A program made the position numbers and the translations under genes. Of a DNA stretch of 9,464 nucleotides, positions 1 through 7,434 are shown piece by piece. The notes below the pieces were generated by a model. That model did not search any database. It had not been told where the DNA came from and saw only the letters and a program-made list of their open reading frames with translations. Location of the stretch: assembly GCA_022706165.1 (NCBI GenBank), contig JAKJDA010000078.1:1-9464 (forward strand), in the 5' to 3' direction. This DNA is from Candidatus Hydrogenedentota bacterium. GTDB lineage: Bacteria > Hydrogenedentota > Hydrogenedentia > Hydrogenedentales > SLHB01. The first letter of the stretch is position 1; every line of letters begins with the position of its first letter.

Positions 1-1
1 G

Positions 2-847
2 GCTGTTCGCATTGGGCCGTCATCGCCCGCCATGCTGCTGAGTTGGATGGAGCAGTTGAAGCCAACAGCCATCGTGGCGGTGCCGTCGTTTCTCAAACGC
101 GTGGCGCGGTATGCCGAGGAACATCGCCTGCCGCCGCCCGCGTCGTCCGTCGCCAAACTTATTTGCATCGGCGAACCATTGCGCGAGCGCGACCTGTCCC
201 TAAACCCGCTGGGCCGCCAGGTCCAGTCCGCTTGGAACGCGCGCCTGCACTCTTCCTATGGCATTACGGAGTTGGCTATTTCGTTTTGCGAATGCGAAGC
301 AGGTTGCGGCAATCATCTTCATCCGGGCCTTGTGCATGTCGAAATTCTCGACGATAACGGACGGCCCGTGCCCGATGGCGAGGAAGGCGAGATCGTCGCG
401 ACTACGTTCGGCGTCGAGGCCATGCCGCTCTTGCGCTACCGAACGGGCGACCGCTCGTTTCTCGTGCGCGAACGATGCGCGTGCGGGCGGTGGACGCCGC
501 GCCTCGGTCCCATCCTCGGGCGCAAGAAACAGGCAATGAAACTGAAAGGAACGACGGTCTATCCCGCCGCCGTGCAACGTGTGCTGGACGGCCTGGATGC
601 GGTCCAAAGCTATGTCATGATCGTGACATCGCCGACGCCGCTTTCCGATGAACTAGACGTCGTCGTTGCCTTGGAACCCCATGACGGCGCCACGTTGACG
701 CGAGTCCGCGACCGACTCCAGGCCGAGATCAAAGTCAGTCCTTCTGAGCGATCTGCGTCGCTGGAAGAGATCGAACGCCTGCAAATGCCCGACGGCGCAC
801 GCAAACGACAGGTCTTCATCGATGAACGTCCGGGACGGCGCGCGTGA
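2..847 (+). CDS. PaaK-like AMP-dependent aryl/acyl-CoA ligase, C-terminal part (5' truncated)
   Basis: This is the 3' portion of an adenylate-forming ligase of the phenylacetate-CoA ligase (PaaK) type. The frame is open from base 2, so the ATG at 32 is probably internal and the real start lies upstream. Counting residues from that ATG, I see the adenylation motif SYGITE (75-80), the RYRTGD ATP/ribose-binding motif (135-140), the LGR hinge region (162-164) followed by KLKGTTVYP, and a C-terminal subdomain with K258 in GARKR as the likely catalytic A10 lysine. Cysteines C86, C88, C92 and C149, C151 flank the central domain in the pattern many PaaK-like ligases use for a structural zinc (inference). 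The family activates aryl or acyl acids as adenylates and then thioesters. In this setting the likely role is loading an aromatic starter for polyene synthesis. The stop overlaps the next gene by 4 nt. The substrate cannot be read from the sequence. The ligase family call is firm; the pathway role is inferred. Confidence 0.88.
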   Translation, partial: AVRIGPSSPAMLLSWMEQLKPTAIVAVPSFLKRVARYAEEHRLPPPASSVAKLICIGEPLRERDLSLNPLGRQVQSAWNARLHSSYGITELAISFCECEAGCGNHLHPGLVHVEILDDNGRPVPDGEEGEIVATTFGVEAMPLLRYRTGDRSFLVRERCACGRWTPRLGPILGRKKQAMKLKGTTVYPAAVQRVLDGLDAVQSYVMIVTSPTPLSDELDVVVALEPHDGATLTRVRDRLQAEIKVSPSERSASLEEIERLQMPDGARKRQVFIDERPGRRA

Positions 848-2034
848 GTTCGGCGGGCAAAGAAAGTCGATCGGGGGCTTCGCATAGCGTTTGCGTAGTG
901 GCGCCGGTGCTAAACAATGCTTCCACGGTGGCAACGATTGTTGAGCAGGCGCGGATGCATGTGTCGAAGGTGATCGTCGTCAATGATGGTTCGACGGACG
1001 GCGCCGCGGAGGTCCTTGCGCGATTGACCGCGTTACCCGATGTCGAAGTCATCACGCATGCAATTAATCTCGGCAAGGGCGTCGCTCTTCTCGATGGAAT
1101 GCAGCGCGCCGCAGCGTTGGGATGCACGCACGCGATCACGATGGATGCGGACGGACAACACGCGCCGGACGAACTGCCTCGCCTGCTGGAAACGATTGCC
1201 GCGCATCCCCGCGCGTTGGTGATCGGCACGCGCGATTTGTCCGGCGATGGACGCCGTCCTCGGAAGAGCCGATTGTTGCGCGCGCATTCGAATTTCTGGG
1301 TGTGGACGGAAACGGGCCGTTGGATAGCCGACACGCAAAGCGGGTTTCGGGCGTATCCATTGGCGTCCGTGTTGTCCCTTGCGCTGAAGACGCATCGATA
1401 CGACTTCGAGATCGAGACGGTCGTAAAACTGCTGTGGCACGATGTCCCTGTGGTTAGCGTGCCGGTCAGCGCGCACTATGGCCCGGGCAGCGAGTCCAGT
1501 TTTCGTCCCTTCGCGGATTTTATGAAGGTGGCCGCGCTAAACATCAAGCTGCTGCTTCAGCGCATGCTGATACCGAAACCCGCGCGGCGTCTTTTGACAT
1601 CACGACCCTGTGATGGAGCATCGCACGGTCTTGGCGCGTTGCTTCGCGGCATGTTTCTTGACGAACGCATGTCATCCTCGAAGCTGGCATTGAGCCTTGG
1701 ACTCGGCGTCTGTTGCGGCATCTTGCCCATCTGGGGATTCCAACTCGCCATCGCCGTGGCCGCCGCTCATGTGCTGCGCCTCAACAAGGCGCTGGCATTG
1801 CTCGGCGGCAATGTGTCGTTTCCCGCCGCGATACCATTCATTCTCTACGCCAGCCTCGCAACCGGACGCATCCTGTTGGGCGCTGAAGACGATGCGTCGT
1901 TGGACATCGCCTCCTCGTGGACGTTCGCGCGCGAGTATCTCGTCGGTTCCGTGGCGCTGGCTGCGTTGGCTGGCACGGCAACGGGCCTGGCAGCCTATGC
2001 CGCCGCGCGGTTGCTCGGGCGACGTGAACCATGA
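844..2034 (+). CDS. Family 2 glycosyltransferase fused to a DUF2062 membrane domain
   Basis: The protein has 396 residues. Residues 14-235 form a GT2 (GT-A fold, dolichol-phosphate-mannose-synthase-like) domain: an N-terminal VCVVAPVLNN strand, the nucleotide-binding VNDGSTDG (47-53), NLGKG (75-79), DADGQH (101-106, the metal-binding DxD-like motif), and DTQSGFRAYP (163-172), the acceptor/catalytic signature of this subfamily. Residues about 265-396 form a DUF2062 domain with hydrophobic helices near 279-310, 314-344 and 365-391. The GTG start at 844 is chosen because it precedes the first Rossmann strand and overlaps the previous stop by 4 nt; the next Met (residue 38) would delete that strand. 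No good Shine-Dalgarno precedes it, so it may depend on coupling. GT2-DUF2062 fusions occur in flexirubin/aryl-polyene-type clusters as I know them. The sugar donor and acceptor are unknown; transfer to a lipid carrier or to the polyene headgroup are both possible. Confidence 0.9.
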   Translation: MSSAGKESRSGASHSVCVVAPVLNNASTVATIVEQARMHVSKVIVVNDGSTDGAAEVLARLTALPDVEVITHAINLGKGVALLDGMQRAAALGCTHAITMDADGQHAPDELPRLLETIAAHPRALVIGTRDLSGDGRRPRKSRLLRAHSNFWVWTETGRWIADTQSGFRAYPLASVLSLALKTHRYDFEIETVVKLLWHDVPVVSVPVSAHYGPGSESSFRPFADFMKVAALNIKLLLQRMLIPKPARRLLTSRPCDGASHGLGALLRGMFLDERMSSSKLALSLGLGVCCGILPIWGFQLAIAVAAAHVLRLNKALALLGGNVSFPAAIPFILYASLATGRILLGAEDDASLDIASSWTFAREYLVGSVALAALAGTATGLAAYAAARLLGRREP

Positions 2035-5000
2035 CAGCGCGGCGTAATGCCGTTCTGGCCGCCGCGGCGATCATCGCGATCCTCGTTGCAGGGGCCGTGT
2101 TCGGCGCGCGACTTCATTTGCAAGAAGACGTGATGGCCCTTCTGCCGAAAGGCGACCGCGTCATCGCGGACCAACTCTTTGTGCTCGATCGGTTCTCTGC
2201 GTTGGACCGGGTCTATCTCGACGTAAGCGCGGAAAATGGAGACGAGGAAACCATCACCGCCGTCGCGGACAAGCTGTACGATGACCTGAACGCTTCCGGC
2301 TTGTTCGAGCGCATTCACTATCAAACATCGTCCGATACGATGCTGGATGTCATCACGTTTCTCGAAAGCAATCGTCCGCTGTTATTTGATGAAGCCGCTG
2401 CGCAAGAGGCGGAATCGCTCCTTGCGCCCGACGCCATGGCGCAGCGCATGCAACATCTGCATCGACAGCTGCTGGACCCGTTGAACGCACTCACCGCATC
2501 GCAAGTCAGGAAAGACCCTCTCGGGCTGGATGGCATTTTTCTCCGTCGCGCGCAACGGCTGAATCCCGTCAACAGCGCGCCAAGCGACGACGGACGCATC
2601 TGGAGCGACGACGGGCGCCACGTCCTTCTCATCGCAACGCCGCGATTTCGGTCCGACGAGACACCACACACAGAGAACATGGCCCAACGCTTGGCCGCGA
2701 TTCGCGAAGCATGCGTGCGCGACGCGCCGAGTGTTCGTATCAGCTACGCGGCGGCGCCATTGGCAGCGCTCGACAACGCCCACGCCATCAAGAACGATAT
2801 CGCGCGCGCCATGTTCGCCAGCACGGTATCGCTCGCCCTTCTCAGCATGCTGTTCTTTCGTCGCTGGTCGTACATCCTCCTGAGTTTTCTCTCGTCCGCC
2901 GTGGGGATGGCCCTCGCGGCGGCAGTCTTCGGGATCGTCAATCCTTGGATATCCGGCATCAGCTTTGGCTTTGCGGCGGCGGTCATGGGCATCACCGTAG
3001 ACTACAGCACACACCTGTTGTTTCGCGTGGACAATGCCGGCGCCGAAGGACCGCCCGTTCCCGCTGTCGCACGCGCCATGCGGACGCCATTGCTTACGGC
3101 CGCCTTGACGGCAATGGCCGCATTTTTCTGTTTGCGGTTTTCGTCATTGCCGGGCCTGCGCGAGATGGGGCTGCTTGCCGTGCTGGGCGTGCTGGGATCC
3201 ATCGTGTCGGCGCTGTACGCGTTGCCCTATCTCGTGCGCAAACCAAGAAAGGCAGCACGGCGCGCTTTCGTGCCGCTGACGCGCTACGCGGAGGCCTTTC
3301 TCGAATACCGGCAGGGTCATCGGCTGGTCCTGCTCGCGTTGTGCGTGGTTGTCGCCGCGATCACAGTCTTGGGATTGGGCCGCGTGGAGTTCGAGGGCGA
3401 CATGGAAAAACTCAACTACCGCTCCCCCGCGGCGCGTGCCGATGAAACGCTTATCCGGAACACGTGGAGCGGATTGATCGCGGCGGTCGCGGTTGTGGGC
3501 GGCCCAAGCCCCGACGCCGCATGGGAGGCCAACGAGCGGATACTTCCCATCCTCACGGCACTAAGGAGCGAGAAACAGATCGACTCGGTGCAATCGTTGG
3601 CGCCGTTGCTGCCTTCCCAACGCGAACAGCAGTCCAACCTCCAGCGCTGGCGACAATTCTGGTCGCCCGAACGGCGCACGCAATTGCATGCATCGTTGGA
3701 GCGGGCGGCGACGCCATTGGGTTTCGCGGAGGATGCATTCGAAGCATTCTGGCAGAGTCTGGATATCGAACCGGAAGTTTTTGAGCTCTCCGCGACGCCG
3801 CTGCGCGATATCGTGGAAGGGTTCACCGCGTCAAGGAACAGCGAGCATCTCATTATGACGCGCTTCACGCTGGCCAACGACGCATCGCTGCCCGACGTGG
3901 CCGCGCGATTGCGCGAGGCCGTGCCGGATGCGCGCGTGGCCTACAAGCGTTACTTCGCCTCCCATATCTCGCGCCTCGTGCGCAACGACCTCGGCTGGGT
4001 GGCGTGTTGGGCAAGCCTGAGCGTTCTCGCGTGTTTGTACATCACGTTGCGCCGGGCCGAGCTCGCCGTGGTGGCATTCATTCCGATTGGCCTCAGCGTG
4101 CTCGTTACGTTGGGCGTGTTGGGACTACTGCGCATACCGGTCAACATGTTCAACGGCCTGTTCATCGTTTTGATTCTCGGCGAGGGCGTGGACTTCAGCG
4201 TCTTCTTGCTGGATAGCGTCCTGGAGCGAGGGTCACACGGCAGAAAACTTCAGGGCGACGCCATCGGCTCGGTGTTTATTTCCGCGCTGACCAGCGTGTG
4301 CGGATTCGGCGCACTGGTCTGTGCAAGTCATCCTGCCTTTTTCTCGACCGGCATCGCGTGTTTGGTCTGCATCGGCGCAACGCTGTTGACAAGCCTGCTG
4401 CTCGCGCCGGAACTCATCCGCATTCTCATTCCCAACGACGGCAAATACGGCGCGCCGAGTGCACAGCATCTCTTCGGCGGCGCGTGGGCGCTGATCTACA
4501 TGACAGCGGCCATGCTGCTGTATAGACTGTTGTTGCGGCCCGTCGTGCGCATGCGTCATCGCGCCCCCGACGCGCGGGCTCGGTTTGCGCGGCGCTATCT
4601 TCGCGGCATGGCGTATTGGCTGTTGCGATCATGGCCGTATCCGCACAGCGAGCGTTTGGTGTTGGATATCGACGCAAACACCTTCAAACAGCCTGCCGTG
4701 ATCGTGCCCAATCACCAGTCCGGCTTCGACATCATGGCGTGCCTCTCGCTGCCCGTCGAGATGGCGATGGTCGTGAAGAAGTGGGTATGGAACTCGCCGC
4801 TGATGGGGCGTCTCGTGCGCGACGCCGAGTTTGTGCTTGCAGGGGAGGACGAGCCGGAGGCGTTGTTGGCGGCGTGTGCGCGTCTGCTGAAAAAAGGCGT
4901 TTCGATCCTCATGTTTCCTGAAGGCACGCGCTCGCGCGATTGGCGCATCGGGCGGTTTCATGTCGGCGCCTTCGAGTTGGCGTGTCGCACAGGGTGCGAC

Positions 5001-5759
5001 GTGCTACCGGTGTTGTTGAGCAACACGCGCGCGTGTCTGCCGCGCAATGCCTATTGGATAGGCGATCATCGCACCGTGACGCGCGTCCTGCCGCGCATTG
5101 CGCCGCAATCCTATACCAGTGATTTTCGTGCGCGCGACTTGGCGCGAGACGTCAAGCGCGCATTGCTCGACCGCCAATCCGCCGACTGGCGCGTGGCCCA
5201 AGACGGCAGAGCCTTCTGGTGCAATCTCCGCAGTTTTTACAACTACCTCGGCCCAACGGTCGAGACCCGCGTGGCGCGCGAATTGCGCCGCGATCCGTTA
5301 TGTCGCGCTATCGATGGTCTCGTGCCCGTTGCGGGCCGGATTGTCGACGTTGCGTGCGGCTATGGCGTGCGCGCCAACCTCCTTGCGCTCAAATCCATCG
5401 ACCGGCAGGTCCTGGGGATCGACATAGACGAAGAGTGCATTCGCGCCGCGCAATGGACCATTCAAGCGCGGCCCAACATCACGTTCCACTGGGGCGACCC
5501 GCGCGATGTTATGCCGGAAGCAATCGACGCTATATTGTTTATCGATGTCTGCGCGCCGGAACCTGAGTCGTTGTTGGCGCATGTCTGCGAAGCGCTGTTA
5601 CCGGGAGGCATGCTTGTGTTTCGGCAACGCCATTGCCCGGTGGATACGTACGCACGCTTGTTCCGCGAACGGCATATGAAATTAATCGAGGAACACCCAG
5701 AGATTGCCAGACGACACGAGACCGTCTGGGTGCTGCGAAAGGCTCGTCATGAAGGGTGA
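2031..5759 (+). CDS. Trifunctional MMPL/RND exporter - lysophospholipid acyltransferase - SAM methyltransferase fusion
   Basis: The protein has 1242 residues and three modules. Residues 1-800 are a full MMPL/RND exporter: TM1 (about 7-26), a first periplasmic loop, TM2-6 (about 257-402), then a second repeat with TM7 (430-450), loop, and TM8-12 (655-800). The proton-relay position is GITVDYS in TM4 (D324-Y325) and GEGVDFS in TM10 (D721-F722). After another hydrophobic helix (815-838), residues 860-1050 (about nt 4608-5180) are a PlsC-like acyltransferase with motif I NHQSGFD (894-900), motif III FPEGTRS (962-968) and a motif IV-like VLPV (990-993). Residues 1060-1242 (about nt 5208-5756) are a class I methyltransferase with motif I VDVACGYG (1105-1112), acidic GIDIDEE (1129-1135) and LLPGGMLVF (1189-1197). 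All catalytic motifs look intact and the frame is continuous, so this is a true fusion. I recall the same three-part architecture being named in Bacteroidetes pigment clusters. Inferred role: acylate/methylate the product and move it across the inner membrane. Confidence 0.93.
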   Translation: MTARRNAVLAAAAIIAILVAGAVFGARLHLQEDVMALLPKGDRVIADQLFVLDRFSALDRVYLDVSAENGDEETITAVADKLYDDLNASGLFERIHYQTSSDTMLDVITFLESNRPLLFDEAAAQEAESLLAPDAMAQRMQHLHRQLLDPLNALTASQVRKDPLGLDGIFLRRAQRLNPVNSAPSDDGRIWSDDGRHVLLIATPRFRSDETPHTENMAQRLAAIREACVRDAPSVRISYAAAPLAALDNAHAIKNDIARAMFASTVSLALLSMLFFRRWSYILLSFLSSAVGMALAAAVFGIVNPWISGISFGFAAAVMGITVDYSTHLLFRVDNAGAEGPPVPAVARAMRTPLLTAALTAMAAFFCLRFSSLPGLREMGLLAVLGVLGSIVSALYALPYLVRKPRKAARRAFVPLTRYAEAFLEYRQGHRLVLLALCVVVAAITVLGLGRVEFEGDMEKLNYRSPAARADETLIRNTWSGLIAAVAVVGGPSPDAAWEANERILPILTALRSEKQIDSVQSLAPLLPSQREQQSNLQRWRQFWSPERRTQLHASLERAATPLGFAEDAFEAFWQSLDIEPEVFELSATPLRDIVEGFTASRNSEHLIMTRFTLANDASLPDVAARLREAVPDARVAYKRYFASHISRLVRNDLGWVACWASLSVLACLYITLRRAELAVVAFIPIGLSVLVTLGVLGLLRIPVNMFNGLFIVLILGEGVDFSVFLLDSVLERGSHGRKLQGDAIGSVFISALTSVCGFGALVCASHPAFFSTGIACLVCIGATLLTSLLLAPELIRILIPNDGKYGAPSAQHLFGGAWALIYMTAAMLLYRLLLRPVVRMRHRAPDARARFARRYLRGMAYWLLRSWPYPHSERLVLDIDANTFKQPAVIVPNHQSGFDIMACLSLPVEMAMVVKKWVWNSPLMGRLVRDAEFVLAGEDEPEALLAACARLLKKGVSILMFPEGTRSRDWRIGRFHVGAFELACRTGCDVLPVLLSNTRACLPRNAYWIGDHRTVTRVLPRIAPQSYTSDFRARDLARDVKRALLDRQSADWRVAQDGRAFWCNLRSFYNYLGPTVETRVARELRRDPLCRAIDGLVPVAGRIVDVACGYGVRANLLALKSIDRQVLGIDIDEECIRAAQWTIQARPNITFHWGDPRDVMPEAIDAILFIDVCAPEPESLLAHVCEALLPGGMLVFRQRHCPVDTYARLFRERHMKLIEEHPEIARRHETVWVLRKARHEG
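5737..5742 (+). promoter_or_regulatory. Ribosome binding site deciding the start of the C45 gene
   Basis: GAAAGG lies 6 nt before the ATG at 5749, inside the end of the preceding fusion gene. It supports 5749 over the in-frame upstream ATG at 5704. Confidence 0.55.
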
Positions 5760-7434
5760 CGCGCTTTCGAAAATAAAGCATTGGACTATTCGCATCGCCG
5801 TCGCCATTGGCCTGTTTGCGTTGGCGGGGTTTATCGCGTCGCGTGCGATTGAGTCGTACTGCAACGTGACGCCACCTGCGCTAGAGCACACACCGCATGT
5901 CGCTGCTACGATGCTCGAAGAAAAAGACGGCTGCCGCCGCATCCAGAACAGCTACCTCAAGCGCCAGGACGGCATCCTTCGCATGTACCTTGAGGGCAAC
6001 CCGTACGAGTTGGGCTTCAACAACGGGGCCTTGTCCGCGCCATACGTCCAAGCGCAAGAGGAAGAGTTGATGGGTACGGTGCGGCGCGCGATCCCTTCGG
6101 ATAGCGCCTTCTGGCTGGTCCGGAAACTCGTGATCGTGCGCAATCGGAATCTTCCTTCGTTTGTTCCCGCTGAATATCGGGCGGAGATATTCGGCCTTTC
6201 GCAGGGATATCCAGACCCGCTTCCGGCGCTCGGACCGCTCTATCATCGCCTTCTGAACTATCACGCCGCGCACGATATCTCGCAATCGTTGATCGACAGT
6301 CCGCTGCTCGGCGGATGCACGTCGTTCGCGGCATGGGGCGGATACACTGCCGACGGACATCTCCTCATCGGACGCAACTTCGATTTCGATGCGGGCGAGT
6401 GCTTCGACAAAAACAAGCTCGTCCTCCGCGTGAAACCGGAGCAAGGCCTCGGGTTCTTGTCAGTGGCGTGGCCGGGCATGGTCGGAACGGTGACGGGCAT
6501 CAATGAAGCGAAGATCGCCGTGACCATTCACGCGGCGCGTTCGGAATCGAAACGGACCATCGGCACGCCGGTGTCGTTGGTGCTGCGACAAGTCATGCAG
6601 TATGCAAATTCCCTGCAGCAGGCGGAGGATATCATTCGCGCCAGCGCCGTATTCGTGTCGGATTCGTTTCTGTTGGCCGACGGCAAAACGGGCGAAGCGA
6701 TTATCATTGAGAAGACGCCCGCCGCGACCGTTGTGCGGCATCCTCACGATGCCCACATGGTCTGCGCCAATCATTTCGTGAGCGATGATTTGAAAAGCGA
6801 CCGCGCGAACGAGACCTACCGCATCGAGGGCACATCGGAGCCGCGTTTGGCCCGCATGGACGAACTCGTGCGCGCAAACGTGGGCAAGCTCACACCGCAA
6901 ATCGCTGCCGATATCCTGCGCGACACGCGATTGCCGGGAGGCATCGAGGTAGGTCTCGGAAATCCGGCAGCCATCAATCCGTTAATCGCCGTTCATTCGG
7001 CGATCATCGACGTGACCGAGGGCATCATGTGGGTTTCCGCTGGGCCGCATCAGTTGGGAGCATACGTGCCCTTCGGTCTCGACGCTTTCGAGGACCCGCC
7101 CGGCAAAGCAATCATCGCCGCCGACCCGGCATTGACGGATGGCCGGTATGATCGGTATGTTGCCGCCATGAAGACACTGACGCACGCGGAAGAACGGATG
7201 AAACACAAGGATTGGGCCGCGGCCATGCCGTTGCTCGTCGAGGCTGAGACGGCGATGCCAGGCTATTATCGTCCGGCGTTCTTGCTGGCGCAGGTCGCGC
7301 TGAAAACCGGCGATATCCCGAAGGCGGAATCGTATCTGCAAACAGCATCCGCGCAACACCCGGCTTATGCGTCCGAGCGAAAAAAGATCGAGGACATGCA
7401 GCGCCGCATCGCGACCCGAAAGAAGGCGTCATGA
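5749..7434 (+). CDS. Membrane-anchored C45-family autoproteolytic acyltransferase/hydrolase with TPR-like tail
   Basis: From the ATG at 5749 the protein has 561 residues. An N-terminal hydrophobic segment (about 13-30) is a signal anchor or signal peptide, so the enzyme is probably periplasmic. The main domain resembles the C45/acyl-CoA:6-aminopenicillanate acyltransferase branch of Ntn hydrolases: GGCTSFAAWG with the presumed nucleophile C190 (nt 6316-6318), followed by GRNFDFD (208-214), VCANHF (338-343) and AVHSAI (414-419). In this family self-cleavage before the Cys frees it as a new N-terminal nucleophile. Residues about 480-538 contain a TPR-like helix pair (KHKDWAAAMPLLVEAE, then AFLLAQVALKTGDIPKAESY). 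An in-frame ATG at 5704 also exists, but 5749 is preferred: it overlaps the previous gene by only 11 nt, has GAAAGG 6 nt upstream, and places the hydrophobic helix close to the N-terminus. The substrate is unknown; in an aryl-polyene-like operon, acyl transfer to or hydrolysis of the lipid-linked product is a reasonable inference. Confidence 0.85.
   Translation: MKGDALSKIKHWTIRIAVAIGLFALAGFIASRAIESYCNVTPPALEHTPHVAATMLEEKDGCRRIQNSYLKRQDGILRMYLEGNPYELGFNNGALSAPYVQAQEEELMGTVRRAIPSDSAFWLVRKLVIVRNRNLPSFVPAEYRAEIFGLSQGYPDPLPALGPLYHRLLNYHAAHDISQSLIDSPLLGGCTSFAAWGGYTADGHLLIGRNFDFDAGECFDKNKLVLRVKPEQGLGFLSVAWPGMVGTVTGINEAKIAVTIHAARSESKRTIGTPVSLVLRQVMQYANSLQQAEDIIRASAVFVSDSFLLADGKTGEAIIIEKTPAATVVRHPHDAHMVCANHFVSDDLKSDRANETYRIEGTSEPRLARMDELVRANVGKLTPQIAADILRDTRLPGGIEVGLGNPAAINPLIAVHSAIIDVTEGIMWVSAGPHQLGAYVPFGLDAFEDPPGKAIIAADPALTDGRYDRYVAAMKTLTHAEERMKHKDWAAAMPLLVEAETAMPGYYRPAFLLAQVALKTGDIPKAESYLQTASAQHPAYASERKKIEDMQRRIATRKKAS
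7421..7426 (+). promoter_or_regulatory. Ribosome binding site for the radical SAM gene
   Basis: AGAAGG sits 4 nt before ATG 7431 and 7 nt before ATG 7434. The second spacing is the more usual one, so translation may begin at 7434 and the protein be one Met shorter. Confidence 0.55.

Noticed and set aside
32..34. ATG at 32 as true start of the ligase
   Set aside because: The frame is open to base 2 and the protein would lack the N-terminal half of the adenylation domain; the gene is cut by the window edge.
5704..5748. Upstream in-frame ATG at 5704 as start of the C45 protein
   Set aside because: It would lengthen the overlap with the fusion gene to 56 nt and add 15 polar residues before the signal anchor; ATG 5749 has a Shine-Dalgarno match at proper spacing.
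2031..5759. Fusion gene as an assembly artefact joining three separate genes
   Set aside because: The frame is open throughout without internal stops, with linkers of normal composition, and the same three-part order is known from related clusters.
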